From NCBI RefSeq assembly GCF_022539315.1, contig NC_066328.1, positions 1,100,621 through 1,164,620 on the forward strand: 64,000 bases of DNA, in the 5' to 3' direction. Positions 26,301 through 41,300 of this stretch are shown piece after piece. The position numbers and the translations under genes are program-made. A model generated the notes under the pieces. That model was not told where the DNA came from. It worked only from the letters and a program-made list of their open reading frames with translations, and did no database searches. This DNA is from Serinus canaria (lineage: Eukaryota; Chordata; Aves; Passeriformes; Fringillidae). How positions within the stretch are numbered: position 1 is the first letter of the stretch; every line of letters starts with the position of its first letter.

Positions 26301-29300
26301 TTCTCCAGAACCTGTGTCACTGTGAGCCCTTTGCTGACAAGGAAGAAGATGAATAATGCTGATAAGCACCACAGTATTTCCACAGACTGAGCTCTCAGGA
26401 CTAGGATCCATTCAGACTTCTCTGAAGGTGTTTCTCAGTGTCACTGCCACACTGGCAGAGCACAGGCCAGAGGTACCTACAGCATCCTCACGTTGACATC
26501 CACTGTCCCTGAACACCACCCACATCCATGACTTGCTTCCCAGTCACCTCCTGAGGTGCAGCACGTGGTGCTGGCAGCAGCACAGGCATGACTCAAGGCA
26601 GGAAAGACAAGGGGCAGCTCTGAGGAGTCTCCATCTCACCCCAAGCTGGGCTGGCAGGACCCAGGAACACGGCCAGACTGTTGGCCATCACTGAGGTCCA
26701 CGGCATCTCCCAGCAAATAAGCTTTTCTTGAATCTGAGTATTTCTGAGGACAGACACAAGGAAAGTAGGCTGTGCCTGGCCCTGCAGGCACACGAGTCAG
26801 GAGCTGCCACTTGGTACCAGTTGGGCACAGACAGCATTTATGGAGTTGTCCTCAGCAGAGCCTTTCTGCAACCCTCCCATTATTTTTCTGACTTCTTGTC
26901 ACTCTTCTTTGCAATAAAGGACATTCCAAGTGACAACAGGCACTCCAAGCTGACTTGGCAGAATCACAGTGCAAGATGCCTGGAATAGGAACTAGGGAAG
27001 AGGAGATGATGCTGTGCTGAGAGAGGAGGAACCCAGCTGGGAAGGCAATGCTGGATGAAAGGTAACCCAGCAGCAGCAAGACTAAGGGCAAACCAAACCA
27101 GACCACTGAGCACCAGGTTCTGCAGAATCAGCCTTCCCTGACTCAGGGGTATCCTCCAGGAACAGCCATCCCCTATAGCAAAGCCCTAGCATAGCCAGAG
27201 ATCTTAAATTGGCAAAGGAAAGTCTCAGCTTTCAGCCCAGTCCTCTCTATGAGAGGCCTGGATGGAGCACAGGGAAGGAGAGAGCTGAGACACTCCGAGC
27301 ATCAGCCCTGGTATGAGTCATGGACCATGGAGCACCCTCATGTACCTGTGGAGCTGCTCCTTTGCCCACTGAAATGAAAGGTGTGCTACACAGATGGGAA
27401 ACACAAACCTCAGCTTTACAGTCCTTGCTGCTGCCAGCCCCTGTGGAGAACTGAGAGGAGCCTGTGCAGAAGCTCTGTGTATGATATACCTCACATTTAC
27501 AAAAAAAAAAAAACCATTAACATGAAATGTGAAGCACACAGGAATGATAAACTGGCACCTGGGCCACAAAGGCACCTGAATCCTCACAATAAAGTCACAT
27601 CTGGAGCTGGCACTAGCACTCTTCCCCCCCTCATGGAACAACAGCCATTCCCGGAATGCACTGGGTGTGTCTCGACCTTGTCTGCCTTTCTTTCAGCTCT
27701 TCTGAAATAAGCAGCTCTCAAAGACTGACCAATTTTATAACAATTCAGATTCTTCCTTGTAGAACAATTCTGATTCTTGAGCTGTACCTCCAGCCTCCCT
27801 GCCCACTGCTTCCAACCAGGCAGTCCCTCTCCAGGTGAAGTTTGTTTTTTCTGTTCTCACTGGCCCTCCAGCATCTCCACATCTGCACTTGTACAGAAAG
27901 GCTCAAATGCACAAAAATAGAAGGGCAGAGAGCACAAAAGGCAAGCCAGATGGGTTGGCTTCATGTTTGACAGTCCAACACAAAGAGCAAGCCCTTCAAA
28001 GTCTGGGTCTGAGGCTGTTCTGTAGGATCTGAAGGTGAGTTTACATAATGGCAGAAGCATCTGTGGGGTGGGGGAAGCATCTTCAGTTTCCTTCAAGGAA
28101 AGTCTGGAGCTCCTACCCAGAATCTGTAATTTTTTGTAGTCTCATTTCTAGGACAGTCCAAAAACTTAATAATCAAAAGAAATGGAGGTTGTTTTTATTT
28201 TGGAGGAAAAAAGGATCAGTTTCTCCTAGATTCAGAGAAGAAAAATAGGAAGGAAGTAATGATTTTCTGTAAAAAAATGCCACAAAACCAAAGATACTGC
28301 TTCTCAAGGACCCAATCTGGAAATACCTACTAGTAGGATACATCACATTTTAATTGCATATTAGGAAAAAAAAAGGCTCTGAGCTTTCTTTTAATTTTTC
28401 CTCTATTTGTTTTGATTTCCAGCTTCCAAGACTGTGTGTGAGAATTACTGAGAGTCAGGAAATAACGAAGCAAAGGGTTTGATGAGCCCCTTCCAACACA
28501 AATGGCCAGCAAGATAAATAAAGTCTACTTGCTTCATTTCTGGATTGACAAGTTCCTTCAGCCAAGAAAAACAGACCCAAGACCTAGTTTGTGACTATTA
28601 TTTCTGCCAGGAATATGCCTGAGGAGGAGAGAGTTTTTAAGCTTGCTGGCAGCTTTTGCCTGGATCTTCTTTGAATAGGAATAAGGATAAAACTTCAGCG
28701 AAAACACACCCCTACTTTCTCAGCAGGGTAGAAGGTCAAGATCACAATTACTAAATGTAAAACATGACCCTTTGTCTGCCAGCTGAGCCTCCAAGCCACA
28801 CCACAGCTCCAGCACCCACATTTAGAGCGCAGACTGTCCAGGAAAGCTTCTCAAAGGTCAGAAGACACCGAGGCCAAGTTGCGCTTGCCTTGCTCCATCC
28901 CTGTCCTGCCCAGATGGGTATGGAGCCCAGCTGTGCTGCAGCTCAGCAGGGGCAGGAAGAAGGCTGCTCAACCCCTGGCCAGCTCCTGGTGTTTCAGATA
29001 ACCTCACACTGCTTCCAAGTAGCACTGGCATGCTGCAGACACCAGGTTTCCAGAGTATGCATCCCAAATCCACTGTCGCTGCCATTTCTGCCCCAGAGAG
29101 AACAGCACTCAGCCATGCACAGGGAGGGGACTGGCTCCATCTCTGCAGACAGTTCCAAGTAAGATCTGTCAGGCTTTTTTAAAGTCTCCTTTGGAATAAC
29201 ATGCACAGAATTTTAATTTCCTCAACTCAACAAATGAACAGTTTCCCATTTGCAGCCTAATTTGTTCTCTAAGTGCTTAGATGGTTGTCAACACCCTATT

Positions 29301-32300
29301 ATCTCCACAGCTTTCAATTTTTAGTTTCACAAAGCCCTTTTGTACCATTATGTACCCCAGGTTCCCACAGTATGGAGTGAAAAGCTCCATGCTCAGCTTC
29401 TCAGACCAAGGAGACCTGGACCCCTCACAACCCTCCAAAAGCATTCCTTCTATTTCTCCTCAGTCTGCCTACAGCTTCTGCACAGGCAGAAGCTGACTGG
29501 ACTCATCCCCAGATCCATCTGGGGTCTTTTCACAGTTGGATTTTCAGAGTTCATTCCCACTCTGGTTTTGTTCCATACTACTGGGATTGGCACAACCCTC
29601 AGCAGCCAGTGACAGAAATTTCCACATGAGTGCCTCCCATAGTGAACAAGGAACACAAACAGACCACCAGTTATTGTATCCTGCAGCACATGTGGACACT
29701 TACTCTGCCAAAACCCAAATTTGCTTCCAGCAGGAGCTTACACAAAGATCTGTCCATGTAACTGAGGTGGTGGTTGGGAAATATCATCTCTGCCTGCTTG
29801 CAGCAGGTTTGGGCCAGTTTTATAAGCAAAAAGCTTTTAAAGGTAAGAGAAAATCAGCTTGCACACTCTCAATGCAAATCAGGCTTGTCCAAAAAGGCTT
29901 CCCAGATGGCTTTAGGAGCTTCCAGCATACAAGAAGCTGCTAGGAACACTTGCACAACTGCCAAGGACCTCAGCCCAATGCAGGCAGGTGACAGGGTGGC
30001 CAGGAAAGTGTCACTTGCTGATATTCTCCACTGATGGAAAAAAGCTGCTGCTGAAAAAGGCTGAAGAGCCCAGAGGGAATTTTCTGTCCCACAGGATGAA
30101 ATAAACCTTTTAAACAGAAGGTCCAGTGCTGACAGGAACCAAAACACTCTGTCTCCTGCCTGCTCTTTCACATCTCCATTTGATCGTGGCTTCCCAGCTG
30201 GCACCTCAGACATTGGCTCATGGGCAGTGACATCCTGCTGCCAAACCTCTTCCTAACATTGGGGGGTATTTATCACTGAGCTTTTGATAACTATTTTGCA
30301 GGCAGGGCAGGCTCCTCCAGCAGCTGGGCAATCCTGTCTGAGTAACCCAAGGCAGGTGAGCTATTTGTAGTAACCAAAAAAGCCATAAGGGAGGGCTCAA
30401 TCTGCACCTGAGTCTGCTGAGCTACCAAAAATCCACCACCTTCCTGCATACTAAGAAGCCCTGAACAGGATAAACAGCAGCTCCTCAAACCATCTGCCTA
30501 AGCAGAACTCAACAATATTCATCATTTCTTTAGGGCTGCAGCTTTACTGCAAGATGGGAGCATTTTATCACACTGTCTGGGAAGAGTTTGGCAAGCCACA
30601 TTTTCAGAAACAGTTTAAATCACTGGCATATGAGGACATCAGGAACTATCCTAACACTGCTTCTTCCTGGCTAGATCAGGAAGCACCACCACAGCTCTTT
30701 CTCCCCTCTGTGATGACTCTTGGAACAGTTTACATTAGCTCACAGCAGCCAGAACAGTCACAGCTGCTCAAACAGCCGAGATCAGCGAGCCAGCTCTGCT
30801 GGAATGACTGAGACCTAGAAGCCAAGCAGAAAAGAACAGGAGTCCAAGAGCAAAAAAGATTTCTGCAGCACCTTTAAGCACACTAAAGGTGTGCTTAAAT
30901 ATACTTTTCACTGTACCCCATGCTGTGACAATTACAATAAAATCCTTCTGCAGCACAGCAAGCTCCAAACTGCCCAAGTTGGCTCTGCAGGGCACACTCT
31001 CTGGTTTCCATCTCTCCCTCCGCTCTGGCCCCGCAGTCACCATGACTGCCTGCACACTCCCCCTGCCCCATCTGTGCCTGGAGGCCAGTGCTCTGCTATT
31101 CCAGACACAAATGCTCCTCTTTTGCCCCAAAAGGAGACCCTGAAGTGATGTGCTCAGGACTTGCTGGCCCATCAGAACCCAACAGAGAAGGGGATGAAGT
31201 GGAAACTCAACACCTAGGGAAGTCAGAGAAAGGGAGAGGGGTCCCAGGCACACCAGCACCACAAGCCTCCACCTGGAGCCCAAGAGCTCCCTGTGTCCCT
31301 GACGAGATCAGATCTGCTAATGCAGGGCAGGGAGGAAGCAAGAGACCTGTGATGCTCACAGAAAACCCTGAGGCAACCATGCTCAAAGAAGAGGCTGGTT
31401 CTTGCTCAGAGCCAGCTCATCAGGGGCAGCAAGGATGGTTTACTGCAGATAATTTCAAGAGGAAGAAGCTCCTGCTGAACGCGAAAGTCACATGGCTCGG
31501 GGACCCAGGCCAGGGGTGTGGAGGTGAAACTGGGGAAGGCATCAAGGTACTCGAGTCCTTTCCCTGGGGAGAGTCCAGCCAGAAGTTCAGCCTGAGCACT
31601 GCACCAGGCTGTGCCATGAAGGAAAAAAGGACTCCCAAGAAGGTCTGCTTGCTGTCTGGAGACTGTTTTTCCATGTTGCAACCTCTCCAGGGTCTACTTC
31701 AGAAAATTCAGTTTTATCACTACACTTGAGAAACAATAAAGAGTGTGTGGGAAAGTCAGGCATGCTTCCCTGGCTTGGAGGTACTTTTCATACCAAGTAT
31801 TCTCCTAAGCACTGGCTATTCAGACCTAGGTAAGGGCTGCCAGGTTGCTGAGCCAGCCTCCTGCTCTCACAGCCAACCTGTACAAGTCCTCTCTGGAACC
31901 TCATTCTTCAAGCTCCCCTTGAGCTCTTTATTCCTCTACTCAGTGAGAACCTTCCACTAATTCTCAGCATGAAGGTGCTCAAGGCCAGTTTACACCAATC
32001 TGCTCTTGTACAAATATCACACTGAACTTCAAACAGAGCTTTTCCCAGGCTAGCACCTCTTTTCTCTGCTGGATTTGTTCTTCCTGAGCTGTTGGCTTTT
32101 AGTTTCAATAGCCTTTTCTCTTGTCTCCAAGAGAAAAGGCTATTGTGGGGGGGTTTGTGTCAGCCTTCCTACAGCAGAAGTCTTCAAGTCTGATAACTCC
32201 AAGACAGTAGAAAGGAAAGCAAACAGCTGCAGCTAAGGAGCCACTACAGCACACAGCCCTGAATGTATCCTAGAGACCACACCTGGAGCACTGCACCCAG

Positions 32301-35300
32301 CTCTGGGGCCTCCAACATGAGAGGGATGTGGGCATCTTGTAATAGTCCAGAGGAGGCCATGAAGATGATCCAAGGGCTGGAGCCCTTCTGCTCTGGAGCC
32401 AGGCTGGCAGAGCTGGGGTGCTCACCTGGAGAGGAGAAGGCTCCAGGGGCACCTCAGAGCCCCTGCCAGGGCCTAAAGGGGCTCCAGGAGAGCTGGAGAG
32501 GGACTTTGGATAAGGGCATAAAATGACAACACAGGGAATGGCTTCCCATTGGCAGAGGGAAGGGCTGGATGGGATATTGGGAAGGAATTGTTCCCTGGCA
32601 GGGTAGGCAGGCCCTGGCACAGGGTGCCCAGAGCAGCTGTGGCTGCCCCTGGATCCCTGGCAGTGTCCAAGGCCAGGCTGGGCAGGGCTTGGAGCAACCT
32701 GGGACAGTGAAAGGTGTCCCTGGACATGGCAGGGGGTGGAATGGGATGGGTTTTAAGGTCCTTTCCAACCCAAACCATTCCATAATTCTAAATCAGAGAA
32801 CTCAGAAGCATTTCTGTGTTTCTTTGCCAAGACCACATAGGTTATGCTGTATTTATGCTAAGGCCATGCCAGAAGTCAGCTTCTGCATACTGAAAATAAC
32901 TGAAGGTGTTGGAAGTCCATCCTTGCAGTCACACAGGCATTTGTAATTCAAAACAAACAGTCCTCTTGCTTTGGTTAACCATTCAGAGTATAAATTTAGC
33001 TACTTTCTTCTTCCACTGAAAATTGTGGTGAGTTATTTAAGAGTATAAGGTATTTAAGCTATCGGTATTCCTGTTAAGAGAGGAATAACACTGGAACATC
33101 AAATGGGAGCCAACCACTTGTTGCTGAAAACAATCTGAGTTTTACTCCAAGCCACCTGGAGAAGACTGTACAAGGACTCCAGTCATTTTCAAGAGGCACT
33201 TTCTCTGTGCACATCTCCTGGGCACTTTAAGAGGGCCTTGAGAGACTTCCCTTGGGAATTATCTCTCCTCATCCTCACAGCCTTGCTCCTTAGGGCTGGT
33301 TTGCTGCTTTAAGCATTGACTTTTTGGGCAGACCAGGATCTGGCATCACAACAGCACTTTGGAAAAGATATTTGTTGCACAAGCAGAGGGCAGTCTTGAG
33401 GCAAAGGTGTGACCTACACCTTGCTGTGCAAGTGAGCACCATTCCCCAGTATTCAGCAGTGAATTGCTGTCTACAGCTTCCTGAAAGGACCTGGGAGTAA
33501 GGTGGGGATTGGTCTCTTCTCCCAGGTAACAAGTGACAGGGTGAGAAGAAGCAACCTCAAGTTGTGTTAGGGGAGGTTTAGATTGCATTTTGGGGTAATT
33601 TTTTTCAATGAAAGGATGGTCAGGCATTAGCACAGGCTGTCCAGTGCACTGGTGGAGTCACCACCCCTGGAAATGTTGAAAAATCCATGTAGAATGTTGT
33701 GCTGAGAGATATGGTTTAGCTGGGGTCTTGGCAGTGCAGGGTTCCTGGTTTGACTCAATGATCTCAGAGGGCTTTTTCAGCCTTAGTGACTCCATGATTC
33801 TATAAAGCACTCCCATTAGAGGTCCCCCTGCCTGGCTGATGTGGGTCACTGTCTCTCAGACTCACTCCTTGGGAGGGGTAGGCAGTGAGAGGGATGAGGC
33901 AAACCCTGCTGATGTTCAGGTGAGAGTTCCTCCAGCAATACTGATAAATACAGCTGAAGAAGGACAAGAGCTTCACTTTGAGGAAGGAAGAGAAAATCAA
34001 TCCCTTTCAAGCCTGTGGGCAGCCAGGTACATGACACCTTGTGGCACCCAAATGCAGAGTCCAGGGAGAACAGGCTGCAGAATCACATGGAGGTGCTGTG
34101 CCAGTGCCTCACAGCTCCCTGCAGGTTCCAGACACACGTGTGTCTCTCTCCCTATCCAACTGGAGTGTTCTCATCACTGCTCATTTCACTTTGCCCTGTG
34201 CCCCAGTTTGCCCAGTGGCAGCAGCAGGTGCAAGGTCTGGTGTATGGTCTCTGGCCCTGAGGGTGCAGTGTCTCTGCCAAGACACTTGCTCTGAGGAGCT
34301 CCCAGGTCACACCAAGGGGAGTAACCACTGTGCACAGTGGCTGCACACAGGGCTAAAAGCTCCCTGGTGGCATTTTTGGACACAGTAGCTGCTGCTTTCC
34401 ATACCCAGTTTGATCTGAGCATCTGACACAGCAAGGTCTTAGAAAGAGCCTGACCAAAGCTGAGTTCTGTGGTCACCAGAAAACCACACTGACCAGTTCT
34501 GTTCACTTCTACCTGGAGAGGGAAGCAACATGGCCTGAAGCCCACAGGTTCCGTGAGAAGGTTGTGGATTCCTGATCCCTGGAAGTGCTCAAGGTCAGGC
34601 TGGATGGGGCTTGGAGCACACTGGTTTAGTGGAGGGTGTCCCTGCAGATGGGAGTGGGTTGGAATGAGATGAGCCTTAAGGTCCCTTCCAAAGCAAACTG
34701 TGATTATGTGATTGAGGTTCCAGATTTTTCTGAAAAGAAGTAAAGGCTGAAAGAAAATGAAAAGTAGAGGCTGAAAGAAACTCATTCACGGGACTGATCA
34801 AGTGAACAGGAGATCCTGCACTCTCCCACTGCAGAACTCCAACTCTCCTTCCCTTGCACTTTTCTGCATGCACCAGAAAATTGGCCTCTGCTTCAAAGAA
34901 GCTGCCTCAAAGCATCCAGACCACCAGAGATGTGCACTAACATGAATAAACAGGACATGGGGAGATCTCAACAGCACACTCCAGGTGAGGTGCTCCTATG
35001 TCTACAGCGAAAGTGAATTTGCAGGAAGTCAGAGAAAGAGAACAACATGGATTTAGCCAGTTAGCAAAGCAAAGGTCTACAGATACAAGGAGCAAAAAGC
35101 CAAGAGTGGTAAGAGCTTGAGTTGAAGTACAATGTTTCCCAAAGGATGGGAATCTCCTAGGATATTGGCCCGCTTAGGAGGCTGATACACAGCTTCTGAC
35201 TCCTAGTGTCTAACAGAGGAGGAATTTTCTCCAAAGCTTTCCAACTTGAAAACAATAAGGAAAATAAAGTAATTTGTTTAACTTAGGTAAACTTTATCCT

Positions 35301-38300
35301 GGAGGGACCCTGCCGTGCTACTAAAAGGACAACAGTCAGAAAGCACTATTAAACAGCAATTTTCCAGAGTACCACAAGATTTTTGTGCTGTTGAGGATCT
35401 TGATGCTATTCTGGAGCAGGGCCCAAAGGAGAAACTCAAAATGTAACACTCTGCCTCATGTTTTGAGGAACACACATACTTTACATTCCAATTGAGCTGC
35501 TCTAGTTTCAAGTCTGCCTCAAACATGCAAGTAGAAGCCACCCCTATTTTTGAAACAGACTCGAAAGCAACACAGATTGGAAGAACTCCACTGGGAAAGC
35601 CAGTGCCATATTTAAACAAATTTTAAAAACCTCAGAAAGCAGGAGCTCCCACATTAAAGCTGAGGCAGATCTACAGCGAGAATTGCCTCATCCTCTCTAA
35701 TGACCTCTCAGCCCTCTCCTCTAGAAATTAAGACTGAATATTGTCTGCACAGACCTTTTCTGTAAGAGTTTAGCAAAGTCTGCCATTCACTCCCTTCTCT
35801 CCCACCACTTCATAAGAACAGAATCCCAGGCAACATGACAACATTGAGTGTCTCTTGTCATCTACAGAGATCCTTTAGGTGATCAGTGCATTCCTCTTCA
35901 GAGCTCTTTACTATGGCAGGAAAGACTTACACAGCTTAAAGTTCAAGCATATGTGTCCCATCAAGGCCCTGAGAGCAGCACTTACCTGGGCTCCCCTGGA
36001 GTAGGATCTGAAAATAGTGCAAAATCTTCCTTGCCCTGAGGTGTCCCTAAAACACAGAAAAGTTACAGCTATGAAATGTGGAGAATTGACTCCCATACTG
36101 CACATCTACTGGCCACAAAGAAATAAAATAAAAATCAGGGTTGATCTTGTCAGATCTTTAGGACGGGAATGGTACCCAAAGTCCTCTGCATGGTGGGTTC
36201 TTCTGGGGAAGAACTGGTGGATACATCTCCACCTTTGGGTACAGGTGCTGTCATTGTGCTTCCCATGGAGAAGATACAAGCCTAAACTTTGGGCTGCAGC
36301 ACTACTGGATGATGTGTGAGGGTATAAGTCATTTTACTCCCCTGGGCAAAGGATTTTTTGCCTAGTTCCCTTCAGTCCACAGGAGTTCAAAGTCAGAGTG
36401 AGTCTGCAGAGGTCTCCCAGCCATGGAGAACAGCCAACCTAAATATGACCACTCACAGGAGGAGAAACTGCCTTGCACTAGACTTCATCTGTTTTTCCAA
36501 TACATTTTAACCAAAATAAAGGGAATTCTCTTTATACTCAGATCCCTGACAGACCTTGGCTATATACCCTATAGAATCAGGGGTGGGGTACAGTGCTTCT
36601 AGACCACTGTGACAATAAGGGGCTTTTCAGTTACTATAACTTGTCTTGTCTGGACAAGGTGCAACTAAGTTTGACAACACTGCCAGCACCTCTCAGTGCC
36701 TTTCTGGAACAAGACACCAGAGTCCAGCACTCTGATTTTACCAGGATATACTGAAATGTGCAGGCTAACCAGAGACACATTATGGTGTTTCTCAAATCTA
36801 TTCCCTAGGCCAGGATAAAAGACACTTTAATGACCACTGAGAAGGCTGAGGAACCCCTCAGCCCCAGGATCTGCAGCTCTAGGAAAAACATACTGACCTC
36901 ATGTGCAGGACAGTAAGTCATTGTTTCAGATGTAAAGCTTTGTAGGATCCTGGACATCAATCTAAGAGCCTGTGCTTGCATGTCCTTCTCCCTCAACAAT
37001 CAAACGCTGGGTAAGTAATGGTTAAAGATTACACTAAGGCATCGTCAATCAGTGTTATCAGCTTTTCAGTTTCTGTGCTGTTCTCCAGCTCAAGAATAAC
37101 ATTATAAAAAGATGGTTTCCAAAGGGAAGCACTAAGTTACTACACACCCGGGGCTGAAATGTTAAAATAGGTATCTTACAAGAGAGACAAGAATGCAAGT
37201 GGCACATAAAAACATGGAGGCTAGAAGAGATAAATTATCTGTTTCTGTTCTTTTTTGTAAGAAAAATGAGGACATTCAGCTTCAAAGAGCTGAAAACTAC
37301 CAAACTACACACTGCTAGAGTCAGTCACTGAGGCTTAGAACAGAGTTCATTCCTACTTAACAATTCACACATGTTACTAATATTCCTGTTACTTGACCTG
37401 AGCATTTCCAAGGGGATATTTAACTCCATGTTTTAGGACCCGTGTCATTCCCTAATTCCCGGATCTGTGTGAAAACCAGGGTAGGGACAGACAACCTATC
37501 CTGTCCTTCCCTTCCTCCTTCATCTCCACAGACTGCTGTGTCAGCTCCTCAGCAAGTTAGACAAAGCTCAGCCAGAAGGCCTCCAGCTGTCCCTCCAGTG
37601 CTGACAGATAAGGCAGGGGTTATTCCTCCCATGCAGTGATCTCCATCTCTGTCCCAGGGTCTGGTCACTCCAGTCAGTCCTGCTCTCCAGGGGTTCACCC
37701 TACCCTGACACAGTGATGCCTTCTCACTGCTCATTTTAATTTTCTACTCAAGGCATTGAGAAACATCCAGCTGCTGAGGGACCAAGGGTTTCACCTATTT
37801 TATTCTTCTACTTTCCTTCTCTTGCTTCTATTTCTCATCCTTGGATATCAGGAAAATCCAGTATTGCTTCCCAAACAATACTAGTCCCTCAGAGCAGTAC
37901 AGGAACAAAGAATGATGTTATAGTTTGGTTGGAAGGGATGTTATACACCAACCAGTTCCACCCCTGCCATGGCAAGGACACCTTTCACCACCCCAGGGTG
38001 TTCCACACCCTGTACAATCTGGCCTTGGACACTTCCAGCAATCCAGGGGCAGCCACAGCTGCTCAGGGCAACCTGTGTCAGGGTCTCCCCATCCTCACAG
38101 GGAAAAATTCCTTCCCAATCTATCCCTGGCTCTGCCAATGGGAAGCCATTCCCCCTTGTCCTGTCAATCCATGTCCCTGTCCCCAGTCCCTCTCCAGCTC
38201 CCCTGAAGCCCCTTTAGGTCCTTGAAGGGGCTCTGAGCTCTCCCTGGTGCCTTCTCCAGGTGAACACCCTCCCAGCCTGGCTCAGACCAGAGGGTCTCCA

Positions 38301-41300
38301 GCTCTTGGAGCATCTTCATGGCCTCCTCTGAACCTGTTCTAACATACCCACATGCCTCTTGTGCCAGGAGCTCTGGACAAGAGAACTACAGGTGGGGTCA
38401 TAAGTGCAGAGTAACGGTGAAAATGGTCAGTTATGACAGACAATGACTGAATTCAGACTATTCCAGCAAAGAGCAGCATGGTGTTTGTGTTACTTGAATG
38501 ATAGAAAGGAATCTTCTTTGCCAGAGTAACTTTCTGATAAGAACAGCCAGGAAGTTCGACCACACCCCCAGGGATGGTCCATGCTCTCCACAACCCAGTA
38601 CAGCGTTGCCCCACCCCCGTGTCCCTGCTCACCTGGCCTGAGCTCCCAGGGTTTGGGTTAGAGAGGCTCAGAAACACTCACCAGAGTTCCAGCTTGACCC
38701 TTCTGCCATCCAACAAGATAGTAGTGGTCTTGTAGTCAATTCCTGAAAGAAAACCAATGAAAAGCTGAGCAAACCCTGAGAACATCTTCAGAGATGCACA
38801 AGAACCTTGCTCTGCCCACATGGAGCTCTCAGTTCATGTTTCCTAAAGGGAATTTTTCTCCTCCTTGTTCTGCTGCCTCTTTGAGGAGAGCTACAGAGAC
38901 CGGACAGGAACAGACTTCTGCTCCATGGCAAAGACTGCTCTGTGGAACTCTATCCCTCCTCCCTGAAAACACAGTTAACCCCTACATTGCTTCTGACTTC
39001 TTCATCGTGGTTTTAAATCTCTCAGAACTTGAGCTGTAGGAGAAGTTGGATGGGGCTCAGAGCAACCTAGGAAGGTGTCCTTGACCATAGCACAGGGGAT
39101 GGAACAAGGTGAGCTTTACGGTTCCTTCTAACCCAAGTCACTTCATGATTCTCTGAGATTCAGTGATTTGTAGCATTATCCCACATGACAGTGATAAATT
39201 AGACTTCTAGGGGGTGAACAGACAGATACAATTTAGATACATCTCTGCTACATCAGCCTGCAGTCCCAGCATTTCTCAAACACCACTGCCTGCAGCCACA
39301 GGGCACTTTGGGAGAGGTTACAGGAAGGCTGTCCAAAGATTGCTGTCCCTCCTTCTGAGCAGCTCTGGGACGTGGGGGGCCAGGTAAGGCAGGACACACA
39401 GGGGGCCAGGTAAGGCAGGACACATTCCCCCCTTGTGAAGGGCTGAGAAACAGCACAGACATCTGCTTTTGCTTTTCACAGAGCCCCAGCACTGGAGCAG
39501 CAGAAACCCGGCAAACCACAAGAGCCAGCTGTGCTGGCATGCAACTCACTCACACAAGGGGTGTCCACTACTTTCAGATACAAAAGAAATTTGTTAAAAT
39601 TGGGAGCCTGTCTCACAGTCAGACTGAAAAGTTTGAAAAGAAACAACTCCCCTTGCAAGCAACAGGCCCAAACCACATGGAACACAGCATTCCCTGCAGC
39701 CCCAGGCACAGGGCAAGGGGTATAAGTGCACCTCCCACCTCCTTCCCAAAGCCAAGGGGCACCAGGAGCCCAGGAAAAGCAGCTTCTCAGCAAGCTCTTG
39801 TTAATGAGCTTCAAGTGTAGTGAAGTTGCATAAACAAAGCACAGAGCACCATTACTGCACACCCACTGAAGCATCAACTAATTTACAACCTTTTAATAAA
39901 GCAGAGTCACTTCACTCTAATTACATCAACTTTAGTTTTTCTTCTTGCCAACAGATATCAAACTTTGAATATCTATTAAAACCCCACACTGTTGTGTTAT
40001 GACCTGCATTTCCCTTTTCCTGCAAGGAGAACACTTCCCTGACAACCAAACAGGCAAGTTTGTCAATAAAGCAAATGGATTTTTCTGAGTCATCTGCAGG
40101 AGTTCCCTGTTGGTGAAAAACAAATTAGATTTCAGCCTTCATAGGGTGCTATAAAAAGCAATAAAGATAATTATCTTAAATTCCAACTATTTCCAGTGCT
40201 GTATCACAGAAAATAGGCAGTTTACATTTTATCTTCCTCCAGAGACAAGTGAATGATCTGTATTTATTTCCAGGCAGACATAAATCTCCCTCATCCCCAG
40301 GGATGGTGAGGAATAGTGGGAGTAAGGCTGCTCTGCTACCAGAAAGGAGCATCCAGACATCTTCCCCTGCCAATTCCTGAACCAGAATCTGCTGGGCTGT
40401 TAGGCAATGGGCTAATTAAGCCCACTGCTCTGTTTCAGATGCAAAATCCAGACAGACTCTGGCCCCTCCTTAGGCACAAGAGCTCCCTGCCAGCAGAGAG
40501 TCCTGATCAACTCCAGTGTCAGCAGTGCACAGGTGGAGCAGCTGCATGAAAGCACCACGGGGTGGGAACAGGGACAGTTTTCAGGGCACCGAGGCCACAT
40601 GCTTCCAAAAATGCCACTGCTGAGCTGAAACAAATTGCTTGACTACAGCTTTTAAAAGTGAGAGAGGTTCAGCTAAACTGGGAAGAGAAGGAAACTTGTT
40701 AATGGAAATGCCAAATATGCAGATGTCATCATTATGCCCCCCTCCCACTAACTGCCCAGCCTACATCCCCACAGGAACATGGGTTCCCTGTCCTCAAAAC
40801 TCATGACTTGGTCACCAGAGAAATGCTTAAAATAATCCATGTTCATCTGAAACTACTCCACATTCTTTAATCCGGAGGGACACCAGTCTTTGGGCATTAC
40901 ATACGCTGGCCCAAGGAGGTCACATTCCAGTTAAAAGCAAGCTGCTTTCTGCTTATGGGCTGAGGAAAGTGCCACACTTTTTAATGAGCAAACACCCACA
41001 CTGACACTAGGACTGAATTTAAAAAAGGTTTTGGAACAAACTCTGCCTACAAGCTCATAAATGAAAGACAAAAACCTGCACAACTGCAATGTTTTGGAGA
41101 AAATTTCAACTTCCCTTTTCCATAAACACTCAGTGCATCAGTACAGCTCAAAGGCACTCCGTGGTTTTGGTCTGTTATTTTAGCTGGTTAGCACTGAGTA
41201 GGCTGCAGTTCACAAGCACAGCTCTCCCATGGCTCACTGGCGAGACAAAATCTGCATCAACTTGGAGGTGCCCTCAAAATCATGGGATTCACCACTGTGC

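Larger units (their letters stand above)
25853..35985 (-). other. RAB40C intron 3 (about 10 kb)
   Basis: It contains three sense-orientation CR1 fragments and two perfect hairpins listed separately. Otherwise it is moderately AT-rich unique sequence with no second gene that I can recognise. Confidence 0.55.

Noticed and set aside
31088..31729. 213-codon open frame in RAB40C intron 3
   Set aside because: No recognised domain, polar low-information sequence, no splice or promoter context. A length like this can occur by chance in 64 kb searched in six frames.
32106..32145. MicroRNA precursor
   Set aside because: The stem is only 17 bp with unpaired flanks, shorter than a normal pre-miRNA, so I list it only as an inverted repeat.
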